Shown here one piece after another: positions 46,940 through 59,529 of a stretch of 64,000 nucleotides of DNA; the stretch's first letter is position 1; every line of letters starts with the position of its first letter. The position numbers and the translations under genes are program-made. The stretch covers positions 42,177,744 through 42,241,743 of the forward strand of contig JARCOQ010000002.1 in the NCBI GenBank assembly GCA_029207755.1, in the 5' to 3' direction. The notes under the pieces are model-generated. The model had not been told where the DNA came from and did no database searches. It worked only from the letters and a program-made list of their open reading frames with translations. The stretch is from Chamaea fasciata. Its lineage: Eukaryota; Chordata; Aves; Passeriformes; Sylviidae.

Positions 46940-49900
46940 ATGCCCAGGCTCATCCCTCCTGCTGGCCTGAAATTCACTTACGCAGACTCTGGCCTGCTTG
47001 TCCAGACTGGCATTAATGATAGCAAACAAGGGAACGCAGCCCAAAAGATATTCACAGGTCCCAGTGCCGTGCAATGCCCAGTGCTCCCCATTACTGTGAA
47101 CACCTCCAGGTGATCTTCCAGACACTTTCTTGCTGTTTCAGTGCATCCATGCTAGACTGTGTCCTCTAACGGCAGGGTGCCAGCAGCTCAGAATATACCT
47201 GGGTGAGCAGAGGGAAATTCAAAAACAGAAATGTCCAAGCACTTGAAAGTTGCAGTTGGCCAACAGTATTTGACAGGGCGTCTATGCCTCTGGTGATGTA
47301 AATGTTTATCTGGGACATAATTTCTTTGGGATGGGATCAGAGCATTATTAATGTGTCTGACACCAAATGTGTCCACAGCTGCCAAGTAATAACGTTCTTT
47401 AGGCCAAGGTCTGAGCATAGAGCTTGGGTAATTTGTTAGCTATTTGCATGGGACAGAATGTTTTCAAAGTGATAACAGTAATTTAATCATCATCTCCATG
47501 GTGGTATTAAATGTGTAAATTGAATTTGCATATTTGTTCAATTTATGCTGACAGTTAACAGCATCTCAAGAAAAACCTGTTGTAGATCACCGCTAGGTGT
47601 AGAAGGATAACTGATACACTTTCATAGGCACCATTTGGAAAAGCAGCATGTGAACCCTCTTCAGGGAGCCATTTACAGAGCAAACAGATGGATACAGAAG
47701 ATGTTCCAGCAGGATTGACTAATGCTACTTTCAGTCCTTGGCTATATGCAGCAAAGTACACTGCTTGAGAGAGAAGCAAGAAAAGAGCCTGTTTGCCACA
47801 TTAAGGAATGCCTCTTCTCTGATTGTGATGTGCTCTTCTCACAAACAAACTGGTTTCTTTCCATCCCAGTGCTACCACTTGTTCCATGCAGCCAGCAGAG
47901 TATCTCAAGTGGGTGCTCTCTAACTCGCTCAGCACACAGCCAGGCATATGGGCTTAATAGATTTGTATTAAGTCTAAACAGAAAATTGATAGTCAATGAG
48001 CTGAGCCAACTGCTTGTGACTGAATCAGTTTAGGAAGTTATTTGAAAACGAGAACAGAAAGTCTGGAAACTATGGCATAGCGTGAATAGTGACAGATGTG
48101 GACAATTTGGGAGTGAGAACAGGGAATGTGTTTTCTACAGCAGAAAGTTACAAAGAAGAGGATTCAAAGCACGGGATGAGCTCTTGCAGTGTTAGGTGCT
48201 GTTCTTCATACCTGTAACCCTCCATGTCATTAATAGGGTGGTTGTGTAAATTCTAATTTAAAACCATTTTCTAATACTCCTGGTTTTAGGAAAGAAACGA
48301 TGACACAAATACATTCTAGAATCTCAAAAACTGACAATCAGTAGAACCTAGAAAGTCATTTCTGAGAGATGCCTTTAATTTTGAACTCAGCAGTTACGGA
48401 AATGGTGACATAATTTAGTTTCATTTCCTCTCACTGTTCAAGAAAAGTATTTTCTCAAAGGAAGCAGGTAAAAATTACAGTTTAGCCTTATTTCTTTCAA
48501 GGTATTAGTATGTAAGAGACCTCCTCACATGCTCAGAAATCTTTAGTGAGCCTAGAGAACGACTTCTTGGTGTATCAGTTTTAACAGTCAGCTGGGCACC
48601 TCTGTTCAGTGCTCATTCTCTCTGCCAAAATTAAACAGGCTAATAAAACAGTAATGCCTTGGAGATACTGATTTTTGATGAACTCCTTCGGGGAGGAACT
48701 GACATTTCCTAGTGAAGTATTATTTTCCATTTAATTGCACATTTCACACTTTCTCTGAAAGAAACTGGTGACTCTAGAAGTGACTTGTGTAAACCTCCAT
48801 GCTTCCAACTATCACTACTTTCACTGCTTTCACTTCAACTCTCAGTTTGATGTTTTATTTTTATTTCAAAAAGGTTAAAAAAAATCATCTCCACTCATAG
48901 TGATCCTGCGCAGTTTTCTTTAAATAAGAGGCAAGGTTTCAGTAAGGGAAAAGAGGTTCTTCTTTCCGGAGAATACAAAACCTTTTTCCTCCATGATGCT
49001 GGAGAGAATTCCTTACCTCAGTTTTAACACATTCTGAAGTCCTCAGACTAAAGAAAAACGATATCCAGTTAGATGCTGGTAAGAGGACAGAAAAGGGACA
49101 CATCCCACTCAAAATGTACTTAGCCTTAGTTAATTCTCATTCTATTCATTTTTAAAACCACTTTGTTTTCAGTTGCCATTGGTACTATCAAGCAGTCCTT
49201 CACATTCAGTTCTGAGGGATTACTTAGACTCGGATAGGAATTTTCATTGTCTTGTCTCAGAAATAAAAACATCAGTCCTTGGAGAAATTGCAGCAGAAAA
49301 AACCCAAACAAACCAAGAATGATGCAATTACAGGGAAAAGCATATTTCTTTCATAGAAATTTCATTATGTTTACTCAGGAGAAAATTAAAGCAACTGTGT
49401 CTAAATTCACTGCCATGAAATGATAGAACACCTCACCCAAAAATCAATGCAGCAGCAATGCCCGGGTTATTAGTTGCTCTTGCCTGAATTGTGCTGTGAG
49501 TGCCTCGATTGTGCAGTGAGCACCTGAAGTGAAAAATCAGACGATTTTCTACTGTCCATCAAGAAGAGTGCTCCTGGCAGCAACAAAAGAGCCCCAGTGA
49601 CATTGAGGCTCCTGACAGCCTCACTTGGAGAGCTCAGCTTGGAATGAGAACAAATGAGGAGACTGTGGTGGATCGAACAATGATTCGCGCATTGTTCCAT
49701 ATTCTATAGCAAATTGCAAGTTGTCTGCCCCCGAGCAACAGTTACTTTGTTAATTTTCCTCAGCTTCTTTGAAAAGAGATGATAATTTCGGCCATAGTTC
49801 AGCAGACCATGGGGGTGGGGTTTAGAGACTTCCATTTTCCCTCTCCCCACCCAAGTCTCATAACTGTAATAAAGTGAATCCTTCATCTGGGAAATTCTCT

Positions 49901-52900
49901 AGTGACAACTTGGCAGTTTTGGGTTAGTGACTGGACTTGGGGATCTTAGATTAGACGTATTGTCCAACCTAAATTATTTTATTTTACAAATAAATGTTTT
50001 GTGAGGTAGCTGTTACACATGTGAAATAACTCGTTCAGTTCATTTCTTGGGAAGCTTTTCCATGCTTTGTTTGTCTCTTTTTTCCTTTGAGAAGTTGAAA
50101 ACACTTTTATCAGACGGGAAGCTCACAGCAGGGGTAACACTCATCCTGTCTCTGATGTGCTGAGATTGGTAACACATTTCTCTCCTTTGGGGAGACATGA
50201 CTACATCTTATAGTGCCTGCTCATCTTGAAGAGGTCCAGAGCTGCACATGTCAGGGAGCTTCAGATCAGCTGCTTTGAAAGTGAGACACAAATACTGACT
50301 CGAGATCACCTGGCTGGGGCAGGGGATTAAAGCCCTGGGGCTTTCATTTATCAGTCCCTATCCAACAGTCCAGTGTAATAGTAAGTAAAATACTCTTGGA
50401 GTTTCAATGCAGTGCAATGGGTTGGTTTTGGTTTTAAGTGAGATTAAAGCATATTTTTGATTCTTAAATGTAGGCCAGCTCCAGAGGCCATGTCCTAGCA
50501 TAGTCCTACAGATTTGTATCAGTCCATTTGTTGCAAGTGCAGCTTGCACTTAAACTGATATTGGAGACTGTACAGAGTAACCACAGCCTTTGGCTGCTCC
50601 TGAGACCTTGGGGCTGTCTTTGTCCTTTTCTCCTGCAGTGCTGTAGCTCAGCCCAATGCACATTCACATGGGCAGCACACAGCAAACTGAAGAGAGCTGC
50701 AGTAACTGTCCCAGCTGGACTGTACACACGGAGTATTGCAGGACAGTCTCCTACTTTCACTGCAATATAGAGAATAAAAAAAGTTTGGAGCATGTTTTTC
50801 TCTTAAGAAAAGGTGAACACTTGTGGGAAAAAATTGTTTGGACCAGTGAGGTCTTGCTCCATGGAAAGGGCTCCAAGGCACTACAGGACTGTGACAATAA
50901 TTGTACAGAGAATTTGACTGCTACAGACAGTGTTCATAATTGTCTCTTTCAGTAACAACTTGAACAATTTACTCCTCTCCAATTTTCACCCCACAATTCC
51001 TGAAATTACTTTTCATTTTTCTTTGTGTTATACTACCGTGTTTAGAGGGAAGGGCAATTTCATATCCAATTCTTGTCTTAGCCCTTGACCCAGAAATAGC
51101 TGTAAATACTGAGTAATATGCCTGACATCCCAAGTCACTGTGTTTGTCACTGTTCTTGACAGGAAATCCTCTGACAAGCCCAACACTACCAGCTTGTCTT
51201 GCCACTCACCTCATTTTGAAACACAAAGGCCCCTCCAGGCCCCCGTTTATGCTGACATACAGGCAAGCATATCTCCAAGCAGATGCCACCATGCTGGATA
51301 CCACCAAGCTGGAAAAGAGACCATAAGTGGGAGGACACAGGACTAAAGGATTTCCTTTAGTGTGCTCTTTGGGCTCTTCTGTCCTCGAAGTTTCAGAATG
51401 GGAGAGACCCATAGCATGTCCCATAGTCAAGTTCCATTTAGTATTTCCCAAGATGTGGTTTCAAGCCCTTACCCTGGATCTCAGAAGCATCTTAGGGAGC
51501 TGCTGACACAGGCAAGATATAAACATATCCCTGCCAAGGTGGTGGATTCAGAAAGGGATTGGGCACAGCAGACTAATGTCTTATTATGAAGTCTTCATGC
51601 CAAGCACTTTTTATACAGGGAAGATGGGCAAGAAGTGATTTTTGACCCTATGTTTTCTCCTGCCTGTTCTCCCAGGAGACTACTTGGCAGGTCAGTCTGT
51701 ACAAGTGGATTGGCTCAAGTGAGAGGATTATTTGGAAAGAAAAAAAGGTGAAGCAAGAACTCTGGCCATCCTAACAAACCTCCTACCAGAGAACTTGGAG
51801 AGATAAATCTAGCTGTGGCCTGCAAGCTGGCTCCATGTCTTTCAGGTTTTGTAAGAGAAATGAGAGAGAGTGGGAACAGCACCAGAGGTTGCACAATTGT
51901 GTTTATTTAATCTGCGAGATATCAACAGAAAGAGATTAATCTCAGTGATTCCTCTAATTTAAAGCATACAGATGAGCTACATCTCCATAATCGGCACTTC
52001 TTCATTCAAAGGAATTGGTGCAAATGTTTTTTACTCCAGAACACTTCCTAATTTACATCCTTGTCACGTACAGTCTGAGACCCAAGAAGAATGCATGATA
52101 AATAAATTTTTTTTTCTTTTTTAGTGAATTCTTGGTACTCAACAGCTGGGCCAGAGGAAATACATCCTCTCATTGTGGTAGCTTGGTGAGAAGCATTGAT
52201 GAATTCTAAATAAAACATCCTCTGAACCTTCCTCAGAATATCGGATGAAGAGTGAGGAAAGTGAGACGTGAAGTGAGTACATGCAGCAGAAATCATTACA
52301 ATGGCAATTAAAAAAAAAAAATAGGAAGCATTCCTCAATGAAACCAAGCTCTCTTGAAGGGTGTAACCCCTTAAGAAAGAACAAAGAATGAAGAAACTGC
52401 TAGGGACTGGTTCTTATGTTACATTACAACCAGCATCAAGCTAGTTACCAGATGGGTTACTTACTAAAAGGCTAAATTTATGTCAAAATTTCCCAGCCTG
52501 AGATGCCCATAAGAGGCCCAGAGATAAATAACCTGAGGAGAGGATTTGAATGGGAAATATAAAATGTTAGGATTTTCAAGGACTCAAGCATGTCATTACT
52601 TATGAGTCAAGGAGTTATTTCTGTATTGGTAAATTAGGAAATCTAATGTGGGTGAGAATTCAGAGGCCATGAGACCAGAGAGGAAATATGTATATAAAGA
52701 AAGGTGAAAAGATGGATGGCATACACAAACAAATCCTCAGAAAGGGATGTTGTGCACAAAAAATTGATTTGCACATGAAGGAAGAGCGGGGGGAAAACCA
52801 GCAGATTTGTGTTAATAGATTTAAAGAGGACAGGAGAATGTGTAAAGACTATGTACTGCACAAATGACTTGTGGAAACTAAGCAAGAGGGAAGCAAGAAA

Positions 52901-55900
52901 AAAAGAATGAACGACTTCTTCTCTGTTTCTTATCTTTGCCATCTTTAACTAGGAGAATAAGGCAGTGTGAAAAGCTGGGGAGCTTGGAAATTGGAACTGA
53001 AGGCAGGATTTGCCTTCTAATAGCAGGAACGTGGGATTCACTGTAATTGTTCTAACAGAGCTTCAGATATTGCCAGATTGTAACTTGAATTTTTGCCAGA
53101 GAGAGCTGCAGCATACTGTAAAGGACTTGGCCTCCCTGAGACAGGTGCTTTAGCAGTTCCCTGGTTGCAATTTTATGCCTTGAATTCATCCAAGTGTATG
53201 AGGAGCCGAACATTAGGGACTGATGTGTGTTTGAGTAGTTGAATGTGATGAGAAACGTGTTGCTTCATCATCTGCTCTGCACAAGGCATCAAAGATGAAC
53301 TATCTGAGGAGACAGGATGGTTTAGCAACACACTATGACCTACTTTTATTCTTAGTAATTTCTAAACTCTCTCTAGGCCTTGGAATCACAGTTTCAGCTT
53401 TGATCTAGAGTCTGAATAAGACATCACATGGAGAAGCACAAAATCATTTATAAAAATATATATTTCATATTAATTTGTTTTACCGTCTTGTGCTTTGGTT
53501 CAGTAGTTTTCCTTTTAATTAAATTTCCGTAGGAATATAAGAAAATGACATAGCTAAGAATAAATACATCTATATAGTTTATTGTGATTGAAGTTTGGTT
53601 TTCTTTTTGGTTTCTTTCAGATAAAGGGCATTAGTTTTTTAACAAAAGTAAGCTTGTCATCATGTTAAAGTAATAATACGGAGCATTTCTGCATTGCAGG
53701 AAGAAAATTAATTACTGATACTGCACTGACATATCCCTCCACCTTATTTGCTTGTGAATTGGAAATTTCCTGCCACTGCTTTTGTAAAATCAAAGGAAAC
53801 AGTGCTGCTGTCATTGGGGTTGCTGTTTTCTAATGGTAAAGCATAGGCATAGCCTGCTTAAGGGGTAGAGAACAGTTTCATGTCACAGCACTCTCTCTGT
53901 GTCCCTGATCCAGTTTAAACAAGGACACCTTTAAAATAGCTTAAAATACTGGCAAAGTTTCTCAGAATTTTACAGTATTTGCACATCAGTGGTGGCTTGC
54001 TGCAAGTACAGAAATGTGACAGGAATATTGTACAAAATTATGTCAGCCAGATAAAACCAGATAAAAACAGAGTCTTGCTGTTGACTTGAGCTGTAGATTT
54101 CAACACAGGTGTCTTTTACAGTTCAGTGAGGTGGCTTGGTCAAGAAGTTTGTGGATGAGAGCACCAACAGGCACAGGAACAAGCTGTCTGCATTCAACAA
54201 GCATCTCTGTAACATATATCTCTTAAGGAGGCAGGTTAAAGAAGGAAAATATTTCATTTGCAGCCACTTGAGATGTCAGGCATGGTCTTTCAGAAAGTTT
54301 AGACAAAGCAATGCAATTCTGATTCTGCCCCAAGAGGACATACTAAGGCAGAGCAAGTTATTTGCATTATAAATTAGAGTCCAAATGCTGATGTTGTCAG
54401 TATAATCCCTTAATATAAAACACATTAGCACACCTAAAAGAGATTTGTAATAATGAATGAAATGTCTTTCCCTCTTTTCTCCACAATAAATTATAGAAAA
54501 CCATAGTGACACACAGAAAGTGATAATGACAACAAATCCTTAATTGTAGCAGCAAGAAGAATACACAAAACAAAGCGCACTGGAGACAGTAGCTATTAAT
54601 CTTCTTTAGTATTCCTAGGCAAATCTTTATCATTTTCACTTTGCAAGTGGAAAGTGTTTCTGTGATATTTACAGGTGTAACAGAACTGGAATTCTGAAAC
54701 TAAAAGGTTTTTTTATAGATTCTGGTAAACATAAAAATTTTGTAATGTATGTAAAATGTTATTACTCTAAATCTCTCATAATTTAAGTGTTTGGGAAGGC
54801 TCCCCATCCACCTAGTACTGTCAGGGGAATAGTTTGCAAAGCTCAGAACATTTGCTGTATGCTGTGACAGATGCATGACATTTATTTCAGGCACATGGTT
54901 CCCCAAACGTGCTCATTGACATTCAATTTATACTGAGAATGTCTGACATCTGTATTGTACTTACATGATTCAGAAGTTTCATATTCATAATGCTTCTGTG
55001 AGAGAAGATTCCTAATCCTGGTATGAGAACAGGAAGCAGCCGCAGAAACAACATGTGATGAAGTGACCATAATCCCCATTCCCCCTCCCTCTGTGTCACT
55101 GCAAGAAGTTAGAGGATCAGAAATAAAATTAAGACTGGGAAGAAGGAAAGGGTGGAGGGAAGGTGTTTTTAAGGTTTAGTTTCACTTCTCCTTTTTCTGC
55201 TATGGCCCATGATGGTAATTGGCAAGTGATCTCTCCCCAGTGATATCCCAGCCCATGAGCCTTTCATTAAATTTTCTCTCCCTTCTCCAGCTGAGGAAGG
55301 GCATGATTGAGTGACTTTGGTGGGCATTAGAGACTAAGAGAGTTCATCTTTTGCTCACTGTGCCAAGGCCAGTTCTGCAAGCTCTCTCAAGAGAAGCTGT
55401 GGCCCCCATTCAGCTTTTTGTGGCTCTCATTCAGCAAAGCAATGCACTCAGCATGTTGTCCCTTACCATCTGCTGTCCTACACCTCTCCCTGCTAAGCTT
55501 AAGTTGAGCACTTCCAGGGAAATCCAGCCACTCCAAGGTCTGGAGGAGTTTTTGTCACAGACTTGGCTGCACCAGGACATCAGAACCTCTATGAAGTTAA
55601 AAGAAGTCCTCCATATTTTGCAGGTTCCATTTTTTGCCTGGCCTGGAACAAGAATTCACCTCATCATGTCCTTTGCTTTAAGCCCAGGGATGCTCTGAAG
55701 CCCCTGTTTTGTCAGGGCACGACAGTGCAACACACAGTACAGGTCTGCCCAGTGCAGGGTCAGGGCACTTGACCTGGGGTGCCTTGGTGGTCTCTGGAAT
55801 GGGAGGCTGGGAACAAGGGGGACAGTGACCCCCAAAACAGCCACCCCTGGTCACACCACCAGATGTTTGCCTGTATGTGTCCAGAGCAAACCGAGGGTCA

Positions 55901-58820
55901 TATTTGGGCCAGAGTAGAAATTCCCATCTCCCTAGTCCTGGGTGCGCCGAGGTGCTTTGGTGATGACATCAGGGAGGACTGCCACAGGACAGGCATTGGC
56001 ATTTACAGCACAGGTCATGCTCACATGGAGCTTTGCTTTCCCTTTGTTTTCTAGACTGCAAATGAATAACCATTTAAGCACATTTGTTTTTTCAATGAGG
56101 CAAAAAAAGGGAACATAATTACTATGAAAACCAGTGCATGAAGAAACCTGTAACATTTAAACCCAACTGTTGACCTTAGAGTTTCATCTCATCATCACTC
56201 CCAGGAGGTAAAAAGGGGCAAGTACTGCAGAGGGCAGCCGTGGTGGCACATAATTCTTTGTTGTAAATCCCTGCAATACATGCCCTCCTCCCTTGTAATT
56301 TTCTCCTTCACCACTTGATTCATCTTTGAGCATCTGAAGAGACTCTCTGCTTTTAACCAAAGAAGTAGTTAGTAACATTTCCAGGCCTCAGAGGATGTCA
56401 GAGTACTTTTAACTTTTCTACTGTCTTTGAAGAGATGGCATGCTGCTGGGACCATGCTCTGGCTCACAGCCCTCAGAAATTCCAGGAAAAGCCTCTTTGG
56501 TAAGAAATTATGTACTGCATGTTCGACCCCGTGTGCCTGTCCAAGCAGTGTTGCCCAAGATGGTCTTCCCCAAGCTGGTGTTCCCCATGGCAGAACCTCC
56601 TTCCAGAACCAGGACTCACTGGAACTCACCACCATCGGGCTGCCTAGGATAGGGAGAATGACATTTTCTGCTCTGAGCCAGCATGAAATGGATTGAAAGA
56701 GCTGCTGTGACTCAGCTAAAAGGAACACCTTGCAGGAAGACTGCTGGCATCCAAAAGAGTGACAATAAAATCTTACTCTTCTCTCAGACATCCCAGGTGC
56801 TTCACGGCAGACCTGGTGAGAGGGAATCTGACCTATTCTTACATATGGCAGTCAATAAATGATGTTAATCAGCCTGGAAGGCAAGAAATGCTAAATAAGA
56901 CACCAGACGCTGCCTAATGCTCCCTCTGCCAGGGAAACAGAGGGAAAGCAGGAAAGCTCTACAGGAGCCACAGGGCCTGCAAAAAATAGATATTACATAA
57001 AGTCCACATTCAATTATTCAGGCTTTGTCTACTTGATGCATTTGAGCTGCAGGTTAGAACTGTGCTTAACCCTGAGTCCAGTCAGAGCCAGTAGTGGATT
57101 TAGAGGCAGCACCTCTGAGCTATCCTCGGTCAGAACAAGGGTACATTGAGTAATGGAGCACAACTGCAGACCTGACTCCTAGTTTGTCACACAAGGTCAT
57201 GACATGGTAGCACTTCAGAAGGACTTTCAAGCAGTTAATTGTTCCTTGCCAGAACACCATATATTCCTAAGAAAATGCAGCTACAGGCAATGGACAAACC
57301 CAACAGCAGCTGCTGTGTGCTCAGCAGGAGTCCAGGCATCAGCAAACACAGGGCCATGCAGACACAGAGCTTCAGAAATGTGCCCTCTTACTTTATTCTA
57401 CATGAATGCAGTCCACATAATCAGAAATAACAGGGAGCCCAGTTCAGTGAGTTAGTCACTGCACAGACACCCAGCAGAGGCTGTCCCTGCCCTTTCTCAC
57501 AGCGACAACACGGACATTGTGCAGCATTGCACTCTGGAGCTGGTCAGGCTAGCTCTGGTCTCACAGTCCACCTGGGAAAGGGGTGAGTTCCTGCACTCAA
57601 ACTGTGCCTTTAACCTGCAGATGGGAGGCAGGCAGGAGTAGGCCAAGCTGTCCTCAAGCTGTCCTCCAAGTCCCCACATGATTTAGGATGGGCACCTTGG
57701 TTTATATGCCATTATTTACAGCAGCACAACCTGTGATCTTGCTACACCTTCAGGTGATCAATCAATATAACAGGCAATGACAGCATAGCTTAGCAGCACT
57801 GGTTTCCAGAGGCACCAGTAGCCCTTCACCCTACGAAGTCAGCCCATTATTTTAGCTCCAGAAATGCATTCCAGGTGTCACACTCCTTTGGTAGCACAAG
57901 AGTTGTATCAAATAAACTGCACAAATCCTTGTAGGCCTCAGCCAAAAGGGCTGCTCCAAGTCAACCAGCTCAGCACCAGTTCCCCTCTACCCCTGTCCTC
58001 TGTTCTTCTGAAGTGCATTAAATAAAACTTGCTCCACCGCCAACATTTAGGGGTTAAAATACCCAGCAGAAAATCTGCACCAAAATTGCCTTAACTGTAA
58101 TATTTTTCCCCCTGGGGATCTCAGGGTCATCTCACCCCCACAAGTCCTGGTGCCACAGGCACAGAGAGCGCACTCGCAGGAATGCAGGTGCGTAGCAGGG
58201 CTGGTCTGGCTGTTCCAGCTGGGCTGGAACTCACACCTCACAGGAGCTTTCACACAATACTACAGTGAAGAGCTACAGAAATCTGGGGATGGACAGCATG
58301 AATTGTGGGTATTTGAGAGTCGAGGAAGAGAAAAATGTCTGTGGTATCCCCACTAACTTTCCAGTTCCCTTTGAGGAAAACATTACTACAACCAAGAGAG
58401 CAAATTCCAAACTGAAAGAGATCACCCCTCATGGACACCAGAACAAGCAGGACCAAACTTGAGGTAACAGTTTGACTCTTCAGTTTAACTGCTTCATATG
58501 CCGTTCACTCCCTCCTCCCTGATCCACAATTTTATACGGCAAACAGCTCTGCCTTTCCTGCCCAGAACTCCATTCCAATTAGCTGTGGACTGCATGGAAA
58601 GCACTGCAGCTACATCAATATAAAAATGGTGCAAGAGAAAGGAGAACCAGGCCCTTTGGCTTTAAAAGCTCAACAGTGGCCTTAGTGATTTGCATAGGCA
58701 GTATGTTCCCACTTAATCCTCTTCACTGTTAATCAGAGCAGTAAAGCGAACACTCTGCAGAGGTAGTAGCTGAGTTTGGCAATTACTTTGTTAACATATA
58801 CACACAGTGCTAGCCACTAT
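46940..58820. other. Intergenic region between CWF19L2 and ALKBH8, no supported gene
   Basis: About 11.9 kb of moderately AT-rich sequence. Open frames reach at most 140 codons (56,369-56,791, minus), overlap on both strands and match nothing I recognise. I see no CpG island, tRNA-like element or CR1 copy. A 60-bp block of four 15-bp units lies at 56,533-56,592. The stretch 47,190-47,560 is less simple in composition, with several homeodomain-like TAAT cores and a TTTGCAT element, and might be regulatory, but this cannot be judged without alignment. Confidence 0.7.
56533..56592. repeat. Four tandem 15-bp units
   Basis: GTGCCTGTCCAAGCA, GTGTTGCCCAAGATG, GTCTTCCCCAAGCTG and GTGTTCCCCATGGCA follow one another without gaps. 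The outer units are more diverged. A short decayed minisatellite. Confidence 0.7.
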
Positions 58821-58840
58821 TATTAACTCAATATACAATC

Positions 58841-58846
58841 TTTATT
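58841..58846 (-). promoter_or_regulatory. ALKBH8: Polyadenylation signal AATAAA of ALKBH8
   Basis: TTTATT on the plus strand gives AATAAA on the minus strand about 114 nt after the ALKBH8 stop codon. It is the first canonical signal downstream and predicts a short 3' UTR ending near 58,820. Further distal signals could also be used. Confidence 0.55.
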
Positions 58847-58959
58847 CTGTTATTTTAAGAGGCAATAGCTACAGCCTGCATTAAAAATACCTTTCACAAA
58901 ATACCTTTCACTGTAAAAAACAAAGAAAACTCTACAGACAGTAAAGGAAGCATCACAGG

Positions 58960-59529
58960 CTACAACTTTTCCAGAATCACACACCAGTTTCCCTGATCAT
59001 AGTAACTCCTTTGAACCCTCACACAATCCAGGGATCTGCACACTGCTTCCAGTTCCCCTTCACAGAACACATGGTAATAGCGGTGGAAAACAGGGCTGAG
59101 TTCTTGTGATTCTTTGGAGCCACCCGGAACCAACACTGTATCAACACTTTCCTCTTTCTTTTTAGTACCACCTTTCAGGTGCCAGGGAACCAGCAAATCC
59201 TGAGAGTGAAAGGAGGTTCTGTTAGTGTGAACAGGCAGTCTGAAGTCTGCTACTAGCTTGGCACCACAGCTTTCATCCTTCAACTCTTTAAGGAGTTGGT
59301 CAGACCATGCTGAGTCTTGGCTGCTGTTATCAGGCCCTTGGTCACTAAGTGGTTTCTGGGCTGTGCCAATATTCATTTTCTTGTCTTTGTTTTTACTACC
59401 ATTCTTTTCCTTAAGGTATTTAGATTTCTGGTTTTTGTATTCTTGTTCCATTGCCCAGACATAAATGAGTGCTGTTCCACCAGGCCTTAGAAGCCGAGCT
59501 AGTTCCCGGATAGTAGCAAGTCTCCGCTC
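58960..59529 (-). CDS. ALKBH8: ALKBH8 terminal coding exon (189 residues plus stop)
   Basis: Acceptor CCTTTCCAG|GAGCGG at 59,529, preceded on the minus strand by a strong pyrimidine tract. Stop TAG at 58,962-58,960. The exon opens [20 protein letters not shown] and [11 protein letters not shown], the post-IV motif region of the methyltransferase. Next comes a variable Lys/Ser-rich linker of roughly 70 residues, then the conserved tail [20 protein letters not shown] ... [14 protein letters not shown] ... [15 protein letters not shown]. The linker differs in length and sequence from mammals, while the end is nearly unchanged. Confidence 0.97.
   Translation of the reverse strand, partial: ERRLATIRELARLLRPGGTALIYVWAMEQEYKNQKSKYLKEKNGSKNKDKKMNIGTAQKPLSDQGPDNSSQDSAWSDQLLKELKDESCGAKLVADFRLPVHTNRTSFHSQDLLVPWHLKGGTKKKEESVDTVLVPGGSKESQELSPVFHRYYHVFCEGELEAVCRSLDCVRVQRSYYDQGNWCVILEKL

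Noticed and set aside
56369..56791. 140-codon minus-strand open frame
   Set aside because: It overlaps a 15-bp tandem repeat, has frames open on the other strand too and resembles no known protein.
57990..58060. Plus-strand ATTAAATAAAACTTG followed by CCGCCAACA, resembling an LTR 3' end
   Set aside because: No matching TG start, inverted ends or flanking duplication could be found upstream.
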